A program made the translations under genes and the position numbers. Below are positions 25,935-34,347 of a DNA stretch of 64,000 nucleotides, piece after piece (the first letter of the stretch is position 1; each line of letters begins with the position of its first letter). Below the pieces are notes generated by a model that saw nothing but the letters and a program-made list of their open reading frames with translations, had not been told where the DNA came from and ran no database searches. Origin of the DNA: Desulfovibrio sp. (GTDB taxonomy: Bacteria > Desulfobacterota > Desulfovibrionia > Desulfovibrionales > Desulfovibrionaceae); assembly GCA_016218665.1 (NCBI GenBank), contig JACRDI010000001.1, forward strand, positions 49,486 through 113,485. The letters run 5' to 3'.

Positions 25935-26948
25935 CTATTTGAAGGAATAGTACTTGCGCAGCTTGGGGAACAGGTCCGCAAGCTCCTTGCTGCCCATGAG
26001 CCCCTCGGGACGGAACTGCATCAGCAGGATCAAGAGCAGCGGGATGACCACCCACTTCCACACGTCCAGGAAGCGCAGGGCCTCCATGAGCAGGGTGAAC
26101 AGGATGGCGGCCAGCGCCGTGCCCGAAAGCGAGCCCATGCCGCCCAGGTACACCATGACCATGATCTCGGTGGAGCGCATGATGTCGAAGCTCTGCGGGT
26201 TCACGTAGCCCAGGATGTGGGCGAAGAGCCCGCCCGCCAGGCCCGCGATGCCCGAGGACAGCATGAAGGCGATGAGCTTCATGCGGTTGGTGTCCACGCT
26301 CATGATCTCGGCCGCGATCTCGTCCTGGCAGATGGCGGGCACGCCCTTGCCCAGGGTGGAGGACACGAAGCGCCTGAGGATCCACACGGTGAACAGCGTG
26401 CCCAGAAGCACGAAGATGAGCACCCAGGGGATGTCCACCAGGGACTTCATGCCCACTTCCGTGGCGCTCATGCCCATGAAGCCTCTGGGGCCGCCGATGA
26501 TCTCCATGTTGTTGATGGCCGAGATGACGATGTAGTTGGCCGCCAGGGTGATGATGGCCAGGTAGTCGCCGCGGGTCTTGAAGGAGGGGATGGCCACCAC
26601 GAGCCCGGCCACGGCCGCGAAGGCGGAGCCCACGACCAGGGCGAGGGGGAAACCGATGAGCGCCAGGGACGGCGGCAAAAGCGGCGCGCCCAGGATGGCG
26701 TTCTTGCTGAACATGAGCACCGTGCACAGGGAGGACACGTAGGCTCCCACGCACATGAACCCGCCGTGCCCGCAGGAGAATTCGCCCATGTAGCCGTTCA
26801 CCAAGTTCAGGCTGGTGGCCAGGATGACGTTGACCCCCATGAACATGATGACGGACACGTGGTAGGGCGAGAGCACCCCGAACTGGGCCAGCGCCACGAT
26901 GACGGCGATGGCGGCGAAGACGGCGATGGTGACGGTTTTCTTCTGCAT
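25935..26948 (-). CDS. livM: branched-chain amino acid ABC transporter permease LivM
   Basis: A 337-residue inner-membrane permease with about nine to ten hydrophobic segments. The LivM signature NLVNGYMGEFSCGHGGFMCVGAY (abbreviated here to NGYMGEFSCGHGGF) is at ~45-58 and the EAA-like loop SVDTNRMKLIAFMLSSGIAG at ~210. The ATG at 26948 lies 13 nt after the livH stop; the longer open frame upstream is inside livH. It forms the membrane channel with LivH. Confidence 0.94.
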   Translation of the reverse strand: MQKKTVTIAVFAAIAVIVALAQFGVLSPYHVSVIMFMGVNVILATSLNLVNGYMGEFSCGHGGFMCVGAYVSSLCTVLMFSKNAILGAPLLPPSLALIGFPLALVVGSAFAAVAGLVVAIPSFKTRGDYLAIITLAANYIVISAINNMEIIGGPRGFMGMSATEVGMKSLVDIPWVLIFVLLGTLFTVWILRRFVSSTLGKGVPAICQDEIAAEIMSVDTNRMKLIAFMLSSGIAGLAGGLFAHILGYVNPQSFDIMRSTEIMVMVYLGGMGSLSGTALAAILFTLLMEALRFLDVWKWVVIPLLLILLMQFRPEGLMGSKELADLFPKLRKYYSFK

Positions 26949-26961
26949 GCGCGCGCCCTGC

Positions 26962-27894
26962 CTAGATCTTGGTGGTCTGCGCCACGCCGAAGATGCCCGT
27001 GGGACGAAGCCAGAGAATGCCCAAAAGCACCGAGAAGGCGAACAGGTCGCGCAGGGTGCTGGGGAACACGGCCACCACGCCGAGCTCGATGAAGCCCAGC
27101 AGGAAGCCGCCCACGATGGCGCCACGGATGTCGCCGATGCCGCCCACAACCGCCGCGATGAAGGCCTTCCAGCCGATGAGCGCGCCCATGTAGGGTTCCA
27201 GGATGGGGTAGCTCATGGCGAAGAGGATGCCGGCCAGGCCCGCCATGCCGGAGCCCAGGATGAAGGTGAACACGATGATGGTGTCCAGCGGGATGCCCAT
27301 GAGCGGGATGGCGAACTTGTCGTAGGAAATGCCGCGCATGGCCATGCCGATCTTGGTCTTGGTGACGATGAACTCCAGCAGCAGGAAGACCAGGATGGCG
27401 GCCACGATGACGATGACCTTGAGGTTCGTGATGGACACGCCGCCCAGGTTCCACACCACCTTCTCGATGAGATCGGGAAAGCGCTTGCGGCTGGCGCCCA
27501 AGAGGGCCAAGTTGCCGTTCTCCAGGATCAGGCCGGCCATGAGGGCGGTGATGACCACGTACAGGCGGTTGGCGCCCTTGCGGCGCAGGGGCCGGTACAT
27601 GGTGCGCTCAAGCGCAACGCCCACAACGGAGGTGAGCACCATGGTCACCGGAACGGTGAGCGCCAGCGTCAGCGCCGGGTCCATGCCGGTGCCGAGCGGC
27701 AGCCCGCCCGTGCCCAGAAGCGACACGGCCACGAAGAAGGCGATGTACGCGCCGACCATGAAGATGTCGCCGTGGGCGAAATTGATGAGCCGGAGCACGC
27801 CGTACACGAGGGTGTAGCCCAGGGCGATGAGGGCGTAGAAGCTGCCGAACTGCAACGCGTTCAGGATATGCTGAAAAATTTCCACCGGGGGCAC
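26962..27894 (-). CDS. livH: branched-chain amino acid ABC transporter permease LivH
   Basis: A 310-residue inner-membrane permease with about eight hydrophobic segments. It opens with the LivH pattern QHILNALQFGSFYALIALG then YGVLRLINFAHGDIFMVGAY. The EAA-type loop lies near GLAGILFAMSYPILEPYMG. It is separated from livK by 148 bp that contain a likely terminator, so permeases and ATPases are probably expressed below the level of the binding protein. Confidence 0.95.
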   Translation of the reverse strand: MPPVEIFQHILNALQFGSFYALIALGYTLVYGVLRLINFAHGDIFMVGAYIAFFVAVSLLGTGGLPLGTGMDPALTLALTVPVTMVLTSVVGVALERTMYRPLRRKGANRLYVVITALMAGLILENGNLALLGASRKRFPDLIEKVVWNLGGVSITNLKVIVIVAAILVFLLLEFIVTKTKIGMAMRGISYDKFAIPLMGIPLDTIIVFTFILGSGMAGLAGILFAMSYPILEPYMGALIGWKAFIAAVVGGIGDIRGAIVGGFLLGFIELGVVAVFPSTLRDLFAFSVLLGILWLRPTGIFGVAQTTKI

Positions 27895-27986
27895 CTTGGC
27901 TTTGAGAGTGAAGCTTGCGCAGTGGGCGGGCCCGCCATCCCGGCGGTGGGGCGTGGCGGCCCGAAAAGAGTGAAGGCCCGCTGCGC

Positions 27987-28022
27987 AAAACGAGGCGGGC
28001 GGGGGCCTTTGAAGGCCCCCGC
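27987..28022 (-). terminator. likely attenuating terminator between livK and livH
   Basis: GCGGGGGCCTT (27999-28009) pairs with AAGGCCCCCGC (28012-28022). On the minus strand TTTT follows about 8 nt after the stem. It would let the abundant binding protein be made in excess of the membrane complex. Confidence 0.55.
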
Positions 28023-28042
28023 CTCGCGCGATTCCTAAACGC

Positions 28043-29227
28043 CTACTCGGGGCAGACGCTTTCCTTGAACTCGAACTTGCCCTCAGGGCTGATCTGGACC
28101 ACCACGGCGCACTTGTTGGGGTCGCCGGTGCCGGCGAACTTCATGTTGCCGGTGATGCCCGCGAACTCCTTGATGCCGGCCAGGGCATCGCGCACGAGCT
28201 TGCGCTCGGCCTTGATGTCCTTCTCGACCTTGCCGGCGGCCTGCACGGCCTGCAGCACCAGGCGGGTGGCGTCCCAGGTCAGGGCGGCCACGTCGTCCGG
28301 CACGTACTTGTACTTGGCGTTGTAGCGGTCGATGAACTCCTTGGTGGCACCCTGCGCGCCGGCGGCGGCGTAGTGGGTGCTGAAGAACTGGCCGATGCAG
28401 TCCTTGCCGCACAGGGTCATCAGCTCGGCGGAGCCCCAGGCGTCGGAGCCCATGAAGGGACCCTTGTAACCGAGGTCGTGGGCCTGCTTCACGATGAGGG
28501 CGACCTGGTTGTAGTTGTCGGGAATGAAGATGAAGTCAGGCTTGGCGGCGATGATCTTGGTCAGCTGGGCGGAGAAGTCCTGGTCCTTGGTGCCGTGGGA
28601 CTCGAAGCCAACCACGGTGCCGGCGCCCATCTTCTTCTCCCACTCGGCCTTGAAGATCTCGGCCAGGCCCTTGGAGTAGTCGTTGGCGATGTCGAAAATG
28701 ACCGCGGAGGTCTTGGCGCCGAACTGCTTGGAGGCGAAGTTCACGGCCACCGGACCCTGGAAGGGATCCAGGAAGCAGGCGCGGAAGACCCAGGGGCGGT
28801 CCTTGGTGGTATCGGGGTTGGTGGACCAGGGGGTCACCATGGGCACCTGCGAGTCGTTGCAGGTGGCGCCGGCCGGAATGGCCTGCTTGGAGGAGTTCGG
28901 GCCCACGATGGCCACGACGCCGTCCTGGTTGATGAGCTTCAGAGCGGCGTTGACGGCGCTCTCAGCCTTGGCCTCGTTGTCCTGGTAGATGAACTCGAGC
29001 TTGTACTTCTTGCCGCCCACTTCCAGGCCGCCCTTGGAGTTGATGTCCTCTTTGAGCATCTCGGCCGCGAACTTGGACGCCTCGCCGACCTTCGGGATGT
29101 CGCCGGTCAGTTCGAGGTTGAAGCCGATCTTGATGGTGTCACTGTCCTTGCCGCAGCCCATGAGCGCGAACGAACCCAGGGCGAGGGCCAGGACCGCGAC
29201 GAGCACTTTGACGGTCATCTTTTTCAT
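28043..29227 (-). CDS. livK: branched-chain amino acid ABC transporter substrate-binding lipoprotein
   Basis: A 394-residue type I periplasmic binding protein. The signal peptide ends in the lipobox LMGC with Cys25, so it is probably a lipoprotein. The mature protein starts with the family pattern IKIGFNLELTGDIPKVGEA. VAIVGPNSSKQAIPAG (~115) and MVTPWSTNPDTT are the usual ligand-facing segments. The ATG at 29227 is chosen because GAGGAACGG lies directly upstream and gives a clean signal peptide. The frame is open ~90 codons further but is non-coding in character. Ligands may be Leu/Ile/Val or other amino acids. Confidence 0.95.
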   Translation of the reverse strand: MKKMTVKVLVAVLALALGSFALMGCGKDSDTIKIGFNLELTGDIPKVGEASKFAAEMLKEDINSKGGLEVGGKKYKLEFIYQDNEAKAESAVNAALKLINQDGVVAIVGPNSSKQAIPAGATCNDSQVPMVTPWSTNPDTTKDRPWVFRACFLDPFQGPVAVNFASKQFGAKTSAVIFDIANDYSKGLAEIFKAEWEKKMGAGTVVGFESHGTKDQDFSAQLTKIIAAKPDFIFIPDNYNQVALIVKQAHDLGYKGPFMGSDAWGSAELMTLCGKDCIGQFFSTHYAAAGAQGATKEFIDRYNAKYKYVPDDVAALTWDATRLVLQAVQAAGKVEKDIKAERKLVRDALAGIKEFAGITGNMKFAGTGDPNKCAVVVQISPEGKFEFKESVCPE

Positions 29228-29457
29228 CCGTTCCTCCTCAACGAAAAATGTAAAAAAATGTGCAACCCAAACCGCATTACCCCCTCTAACCCAAACGGAA
29301 TTGGAGTTCAAAGGGTTTTTTCCCGAAGGCGGGGCGATTGCCCGCAGGCCGAATATTATTCGCCGTCCACACCCGGCGCGCCGCGTTGCCTGTGCGTGCA
29401 ATTTGGTGTAATCAACAGGCCGGTTGGAGAAAATTCTTGCTGCAACATGGAGCATGC

Positions 29458-30063
29458 ATGTCCGAAAAAGCAGTCCGCAAAGTACTGGAACACGCAAGGG
29501 AAGGCCTGCGCGTCCGCGAGGCCTTCTTTGAGGAAAACGCGCAGTCCCTGGTGGACATCGCCCGGGTCATGGCCCTCACCCTCACCGAGGGCGGCAAAAT
29601 TTTGTTCTGCGGCAACGGCGGCAGCGCCGCCGACAGCCAGCACCTGGCGGCCGAGTTCGTGAACCGCTTCAAGCTGGAGCGCCCGCCCCTGCCGGCCCTG
29701 GCGCTGACCACCGACACCTCCATCCTGACCGCCATCGGCAACGACTACGGCTTCGACCTGGTGTTCGTGAAGCAGGTGCAGGCCCTGGGACTGGCGGGAG
29801 ACGTGCTGGTGGGCATCAGCACCTCCGGCACCAGCCGCAACGTGGTGGCGGCCCTGCGCGAGGCCAAGAGCCGCGGGCTCACCACCATCGGCATGTGCGG
29901 CGCCATGACCGGCGAGATGGAACCCCTGTGCGACCACCTGATCAGCGTGCCCAGCAAGGACACCGCAGTGATCCAGGAGGTCCACATCGCCGCCGGGCAC
30001 ATGCTCTGCCACGTGGTGGACCACTTCCTCTTCGAGGCGGTGATGGAGCTCGGGCAGGGCTAG
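29458..30063 (+). CDS. gmhA: phosphoheptose isomerase
   Basis: A 201-residue SIS-domain enzyme that converts sedoheptulose 7-phosphate to D-glycero-D-manno-heptose 7-phosphate, the first step of LPS core heptose synthesis. Family motifs are CGNGGSAADSQHLAAEFVNR (~58-77) with the Zn-binding His and Glu, and GISTSGTSRNVV (~120-131). The ATG at 29458 has GGAG 6 nt upstream. The gene is divergent from livK across a 230-bp gap that includes a TGTAAT (29407-29412) as a possible -10. The response regulator follows after 2 nt. Confidence 0.94.
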   Translation: MSEKAVRKVLEHAREGLRVREAFFEENAQSLVDIARVMALTLTEGGKILFCGNGGSAADSQHLAAEFVNRFKLERPPLPALALTTDTSILTAIGNDYGFDLVFVKQVQALGLAGDVLVGISTSGTSRNVVAALREAKSRGLTTIGMCGAMTGEMEPLCDHLISVPSKDTAVIQEVHIAAGHMLCHVVDHFLFEAVMELGQG

Positions 30064-30065
30064 CG

Positions 30066-30488
30066 ATGCTCAAGGCGCTCATCGTGGAGGACGAGCAGGT
30101 CAACCGCGAGTTCCTGCTCCTGGCCCTCAAGCCCCACGCGCAGTGCGCCGCCGTGGGCACGGGCGAGGCCGCCCTGAAGGAGCTCCACCGGGCCCTGGCC
30201 CTGGGCGAGCCCTTTGAGCTCGTCTTCCTCGACGTGATGCTGCCGGGCATGGATGGCCTGAAGACCCTGGAGATGCTGCGCGCCCTGGAGGACGACTTCG
30301 GCGTCGGCGAGTCCGACCGGGCCAAGGTCATCGTCACCACCGTGCTGAACGATCACCAGACCGCCTCGCGGGCCTTCATCCACGGCCACGCGGCCTCGTT
30401 CCTCACCAAGCCCTTCCGCCTGCGCGAGGTGCTGGACGAACTGGCCACCCTCGGCCTCATCGAGGGCGCGCCCAAGGCCGCCCCATGA
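30066..30488 (+). CDS. single-domain response regulator
   Basis: A 140-residue CheY-like receiver with no output domain. The acidic pocket is ED at 8-9, the phosphoacceptor is Asp56 in FLDVMLPGMDG, the conserved Thr is at 91-92 and Lys115 is in LTKPF. It begins 2 nt after gmhA and its stop overlaps the pgpA start as ATGA. No partner kinase is in the operon, so it must take its signal from elsewhere. A receiver placed between an LPS gene and a phospholipid gene is unusual. Confidence 0.93.
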   Translation: MLKALIVEDEQVNREFLLLALKPHAQCAAVGTGEAALKELHRALALGEPFELVFLDVMLPGMDGLKTLEMLRALEDDFGVGESDRAKVIVTTVLNDHQTASRAFIHGHAASFLTKPFRLREVLDELATLGLIEGAPKAAP

Positions 30489-30985
30489 GGCCTTCCGCCC
30501 CGCTTTCCCCGGCCGACGCCGGGGCCGTGTTCATCGCCACCCTGGGGCCCATCGGCCGCATGCCCAAGGCCCCCGGCACCTGGGGCAGCCTGGCCGCCAC
30601 CTGCGCCGCGCCCTGGCTCTTCTCCCCCCTGCCCCTGGCCGCACGCCTGGCCGTCTTGGCCCTCGTCCTCCTCGGCGGGGCCTGGGCCGCCGGCCGGGCG
30701 GAAAGAATCATGGGCAGCAAGGACCCCGGCTGCGTTGTGGTGGACGAGCTTCTGGGCCAGTGGGCGGCCTTTGCGCCCTTTCACCTCGCGGCGGACTCCG
30801 CCGCCACCCTGCCCCTGGACCTGCTGCTCCTCTTCGCCCTGTTCCGGGCCTTCGACATCGTGAAGCCCTGGCCCATCCGCGCGGTGGAACGCGCCGTGCC
30901 CGGCGGCCTGGGCGTCATGCTCGACGACCTGGTGGCCGGCGTCTTCGCCGCCGCAAGCTTCGCCCTGCTGCGCCTGGCCTTCTAG
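30485..30985 (+). CDS. pgpA: phosphatidylglycerophosphatase A
   Basis: A 166-residue inner-membrane phosphatase that dephosphorylates phosphatidylglycerol phosphate to phosphatidylglycerol. Family motifs are IATLGPIGRMPKAPGTWGSL (~18-37) and GSKDPGCVVVDELLGQW (~76-92) with the acidic catalytic residues, followed by FDIVKPWPI. About three to four hydrophobic segments are visible. It is translationally coupled to the response regulator by a 4-bp overlap. Confidence 0.93.
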   Translation: MRPSAPLSPADAGAVFIATLGPIGRMPKAPGTWGSLAATCAAPWLFSPLPLAARLAVLALVLLGGAWAAGRAERIMGSKDPGCVVVDELLGQWAAFAPFHLAADSAATLPLDLLLLFALFRAFDIVKPWPIRAVERAVPGGLGVMLDDLVAGVFAAASFALLRLAF

Positions 30986-31053
30986 TCCGCCCGCTCCCGT
31001 TCGCCTCCGTCGCCCCCTGCCGCAGCATCCTGCCGTGGCCCGCGCCTGATGAG

Positions 31054-31091
31054 CGCATTTGCGATCGTATTTGGCAATCGCATTTGGCGTT
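31054..31091. repeat. degenerate 12-13-bp tandem repeat, 3 copies
   Basis: CGCATTTGCGAT (31054-31065), CGTATTTGGCAAT (31066-31078) and CGCATTTGGCGTT (31079-31091) lie end to end. They differ in sequence from the 14-bp array that begins about 55 nt further on. Confidence 0.65.
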
Positions 31092-31146
31092 CGTGCTCGG
31101 TGCTTGCGTTCGACGTTTGCTCCTTGCGCACATGCCTGACGCCCGA

Positions 31147-31258
31147 GCCTGATGGTCCGAGCCTGATGGTCCGAGCCTGATGGCCGGGATCTGAAGGTTC
31201 GAGCCAAGTGGTTGAAGTCTGATTGTTCGAGCCTGCCTGTTCGAATCTGATTGTTCGA
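31147..31258. repeat. 14-bp tandem repeat array, about 8 units
   Basis: Eight consecutive 14-bp units run from 31147 to 31258. The first two are identical (GCCTGATGGTCCGA) and the later ones diverge towards RTCTGATTGTTCGA. A partial unit flanks each end. There are no spacers, so it is not CRISPR, and the period excludes a coding repeat. Confidence 0.85.
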
Positions 31259-31337
31259 GTCTGGCGGGCGTTCCGGCGGGCGGCACGCGCGGGGGCAAGC
31301 CCGCTGGCCGTCAGACGTCCGGAGCGCGCAGGACGCG

Positions 31338-31373
31338 AAAAAGCCGCCGCTGCCCTTCAGGCAACGGCGGCTT
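31338..31373 (-). terminator. terminator of pal
   Basis: AAGCCGCCG (31341-31349) pairs with CGGCGGCTT (31365-31373), extended inside by TGCC/GGCA. On the minus strand it is followed by five T residues. It lies 20 nt after the pal stop. Confidence 0.85.
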
Positions 31374-31393
31374 CGCGGAATCAAAGGGTCGGG

Positions 31394-31942
31394 CTAGTTG
31401 CCCAGCTTGAACTCGTCGCGGCGGTTCTTGGACCAGGAGGCCTCGCTCTTGCCGGGATCGAGGGGGCGCTCCTTGCCGTAGCTGACGATGGTCATGCGGC
31501 TGTCGGGGATGCCCAGCTGGTTCAGGTACTGCTGCGCGGCCTTGGCGCGGCGCTCGCCCAGGGCGAGGTTGTACTCGCTGGTGCCGCGCTCGTCGCAGTG
31601 GCCTTCGATGATGATGTTGAACAGGGAGTACTTCTTCAGGGCGTCGGCCTTGGCGTTCAGCACGTCGCGGCTCTCGGGGGTCAGCTCGAAGGAGTCAAAG
31701 GCGAAGAAAATCATGTTGCCGACCTCGCGCTGGGCCTGCTCGCGCTGCTGGGCGCGCATTTCATCCTCGGTGAGGCTGCGGGCCGGAGCGGGCTTGCTCT
31801 GCCAGTCGGTGTCCTTGTCCGAGATCTCGACCTTGGTGGCCGAGGCGGGCATGGTGTCGGTGGTCTTCTTGGCGCAGCCGGCGCCCAGGGCCACCAGCAT
31901 GCTCAGCATCAGAATGCTCCCGATAAGACGTTTGGCGTTCAT
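31394..31942 (-). CDS. pal: peptidoglycan-associated lipoprotein Pal
   Basis: A 182-residue outer-membrane lipoprotein that anchors the outer membrane to peptidoglycan in the Tol-Pal system. The signal peptide ends in LGAGC with Cys23. The OmpA-like C-terminal domain has GHCDERGTSEYNLALGERRA (~119-138), which binds diaminopimelate. The ATG at 31942 has GAGGAACC directly upstream. It is separated from tolB by 140 bp that contain a good promoter, so it can be expressed independently of tolQRAB. Confidence 0.95.
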   Translation of the reverse strand: MNAKRLIGSILMLSMLVALGAGCAKKTTDTMPASATKVEISDKDTDWQSKPAPARSLTEDEMRAQQREQAQREVGNMIFFAFDSFELTPESRDVLNAKADALKKYSLFNIIIEGHCDERGTSEYNLALGERRAKAAQQYLNQLGIPDSRMTIVSYGKERPLDPGKSEASWSKNRRDEFKLGN

Positions 31943-32002
31943 GGTTCCTCCTTGAAATTCCCTTGCGCAACGCGCGTTGGTTTCGAAGACGTCCTTATTA
32001 CC

Positions 32003-32030
32003 ATTGTACATAAGTCATCGTTTTTGTCCA
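32003..32030 (-). promoter_or_regulatory. sigma-70-type promoter for pal
   Basis: On the minus strand TGGACA (32025-32030) and TACAAT (32003-32008), each five of six matches to consensus, are spaced by 16 nt. It sits in the only A/T-rich stretch between tolB and pal. The predicted leader is about 55 nt. Confidence 0.6.
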
Positions 32031-32082
32031 GGCGCGCATCTTCCGCCTGTTCGAAACGAAATGCAAGCCCGAATTTGACCGT

Positions 32083-33384
32083 CTACTCAAGGGCCGGAGC
32101 AACGCCCCAGGCCGGGGCCATGGCGTCGCCGGGGCCGGTGGGAATCTGCTTGGCCGGGTCGCCGTAGCGCGTGGTGACGAAGATCTTGCTGCCGCCGTTG
32201 CGGCTGGAGGCGAAGGACACGAAATAGCCGTCCGGGTCGAAGCTCGGGTCTTCGTCGTTGCCGGGGCCGAAGCTGATCTGCCGCTCCTGGTTGGCCACCA
32301 GGTCGCGGATGAAGATGCGGTGCCCGTCGGAGGTGAGCCGGGCGAAGACCACGAAGCGGCCGTCCGGGCTCAAGGAGGGCCGGGTGTTGTAGCTGCCCTC
32401 GTAGGTGATGCGCTCCACAGCGCCGGTGTCGCGGTTGAGCATGAAGATCTGCGGCCCGCCCAGGCGGCCGGAGCAGAAGACCATCTTCCGGCCGGAGAGG
32501 TCGAAGGCCGGGGACACGCCGATGGCCCAGCTGGGGGCCAGGGCCGGGCCGGGGTTCAGGTCGGCGTCCAGCAGGTAGATGTCCGGGTGGCCGTTGAGAG
32601 AGAGCGAGATGGCGATGCGGCCGTCCGGGGTGTAGGTGGGGCTGATGGCCACGTTGCCGGCGAACTTGCGCAGGCGCGAGACCTTGCGGCCGCGGTCCCA
32701 GATGCCCAGGCGGTGGCCCTTGTCGGAGATGTTGGTGTAGGCCACGAAGCGGCCGTCCTTGGACCAGGAGGGGCTGACGTTGAAGCCGCCGTCGGCCGTG
32801 ATCTGCGTGAGGCCACGCCCCAGGGCCGAGGCGGTGAAGAGCTCCTTGCCGCCGTTGACGCGCTTGGAGAAGGCCAGGGTGGAGTCGAAGAAGCCGCTCT
32901 TGCCTGTCAGCACGCGCATGAGCTGCGCGGCGAAGCGGTCGGCCACCAGGGGCACGCCGCCCTCGGTCACCTGGCTGTAGGATTTGCCCACCAGGAGCTT
33001 GCGCGTGTAGGTTTCGTACACGCGGGCCTCTATCTCCTGGCCCTGGCCGCCCACGGTCATGACGAGGTCGATGCGGCCCAGTTGCAGGGGCTTGAAGTCG
33101 ATGTCGTCGGCCTTGAGGCCGCGGCTCGGGTCGCCGCCCAAGATCTCGTTCATGTAGGCCAGGCGCAGAAAGGGCAGATAGGTGATGTCGCTCTGCACGT
33201 TCTCGGCGAAGCTCTTGGCCAGCGCGCTGGTGCCGGGGCCGCCGGGGCCGCGCGCGGGCAGCACCAGAATGTTCACCTTGTTCTGGCCGGGGCCGAAGAT
33301 GTCCACGGAGAGCGCGTCCGCCTGGGCGCCCTTGGCCAGCACCAGGAGCATCAGGCAGGTCAGTATCCAGGTCTTCAGTTTCAT
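32083..33384 (-). CDS. tolB: Tol-Pal system beta-propeller protein TolB
   Basis: A 433-residue periplasmic protein. A signal peptide (~1-22) is followed by the TolB N-terminal domain (~25-155) and a six-bladed propeller built of WD40-like repeats, for example SPSWSKDGRFVAYTN, SPTYTPDGRIAISLS and RPSLSPDGRFVVFAR. TolB binds Pal and the TolA C-terminal domain during outer-membrane constriction. It follows tolA after about 20 nt. Confidence 0.95.
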   Translation of the reverse strand: MKLKTWILTCLMLLVLAKGAQADALSVDIFGPGQNKVNILVLPARGPGGPGTSALAKSFAENVQSDITYLPFLRLAYMNEILGGDPSRGLKADDIDFKPLQLGRIDLVMTVGGQGQEIEARVYETYTRKLLVGKSYSQVTEGGVPLVADRFAAQLMRVLTGKSGFFDSTLAFSKRVNGGKELFTASALGRGLTQITADGGFNVSPSWSKDGRFVAYTNISDKGHRLGIWDRGRKVSRLRKFAGNVAISPTYTPDGRIAISLSLNGHPDIYLLDADLNPGPALAPSWAIGVSPAFDLSGRKMVFCSGRLGGPQIFMLNRDTGAVERITYEGSYNTRPSLSPDGRFVVFARLTSDGHRIFIRDLVANQERQISFGPGNDEDPSFDPDGYFVSFASSRNGGSKIFVTTRYGDPAKQIPTGPGDAMAPAWGVAPALE

Positions 33385-33405
33385 AGGGTTCTCAAGGTGC
33401 TGAAG

Positions 33406-34326
33406 CTACTTCAGCATCTCCTGCAGGTTGAAGGTGATGCGCAGGGTGTCCAGGGTCTTCACGCGCGGGGGGGGCAGGGTTTCGGTCTGGGCCACGGCGT
33501 TCATGGCCGAGTTGTCGAAGACCGAGTTGCCCGACGGCGTGACGACCTTGGAGCCCAGGATCTTGCCCTGGGGGTCTATCCGTATCTCCAGCGTCACGGC
33601 CACGTTGGTCTCGGTGCCAAACGCCGGGTAGCGCCAGTTCTTCTTGATGATCTGCTTCACGATGTCGCCGTAGACGCTCATGAGGCCGGTGCCGGTGCCG
33701 CCGGCCCCCGTGCCCTTGCCGCCGCCCGCGCCGCCGGGGCCGGTTCCCCCGGCCGTGAAGATGTTGCCGCCGGTGGACTTGCGCAGCGCCGCCAGCTCGC
33801 CCGCAACGGGGTCGGGCTTGGCGTCGGGCGTCTTGTGCTTGGCGTCCTTGGCCTTGGAGGACACGTCCTGCTTCACGTCCTGCAGGGCCTGCTTGAGGAG
33901 CTCCTCCTTGGTGGGCTTCTTCTCCTCGGGCTTGGCCGGCTTGGGCGGAGTCTTGTCCTCTTTCTTCTCTTCCTTCGGCTTCTTCTTCTCGTCCACCTTC
34001 TTTTCGCTGATGGCCTTGGCGTCGTCCACCTTGGGAGCGGGCTTGGGCTCCGGCTTGGCCTGCGCGGGCGGTGGCGGAATGGAGGCCGCGGCCTGCTGCT
34101 CCTGCTGCTGCCCCTCGGCCAGGGCCGGGGGCGCGCCGGCCGCCTCGCCGGTTTCGCCGGCGGCGGGGTCTTCGCTCGGGTTCAGCGACACGAGGTCCAC
34201 GGTGTACATGGGCTTGTCCATGTCCACCTTGAGGTTGGCGCTCAAGTTGAGCATGGCGAGCACCACCAGCGTCGCATGCAGCGCAAGCGAGAGGAGGAAG
34301 CTTGTGGGTTGCCCGGATTGCCGCAC
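33406..34326 (-). CDS. tolA: TolA-like energy transducer with TonB C-terminal domain
   Basis: A 306-residue protein with one N-terminal transmembrane helix (FLLSLALHATLVVLAMLNLS, ~10-29), a long Pro/Lys/Glu/Ala-rich periplasmic linker (~60-200), a glycine-rich stretch (GTGPGGAGGGKGTGAGGTGT, ~195-214), and a C-terminal TonB/TolA domain (VKQIIKKNWRYPAFGT to the end). It starts with GTG, with AAGGAA upstream. The position between tolR and tolB identifies it as TolA, although the C-terminal domain resembles TonB. Confidence 0.88.
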   Translation of the reverse strand: MRQSGQPTSFLLSLALHATLVVLAMLNLSANLKVDMDKPMYTVDLVSLNPSEDPAAGETGEAAGAPPALAEGQQQEQQAAASIPPPPAQAKPEPKPAPKVDDAKAISEKKVDEKKKPKEEKKEDKTPPKPAKPEEKKPTKEELLKQALQDVKQDVSSKAKDAKHKTPDAKPDPVAGELAALRKSTGGNIFTAGGTGPGGAGGGKGTGAGGTGTGLMSVYGDIVKQIIKKNWRYPAFGTETNVAVTLEIRIDPQGKILGSKVVTPSGNSVFDNSAMNAVAQTETLPPPRVKTLDTLRITFNLQEMLK

Positions 34327-34347
34327 GGAAAGATTCCTTTTGCGCCC

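Larger units (their letters stand above)
30986..31393. other. 408-bp intergenic region with short tandem repeats
   Basis: No gene is supported between pgpA and pal, which converge. It contains a short 13-bp repeat block (31054-31091), a longer 14-bp tandem array (31147-31258), and the pal terminator (31338-31373). Open frames across the repeats have no consistent codon pattern because the units are not multiples of three. Confidence 0.7.

Noticed and set aside
31147..31258. A CRISPR array
   Set aside because: Units are 14 bp, contiguous and drifting, with no unique spacers and no cas genes nearby.
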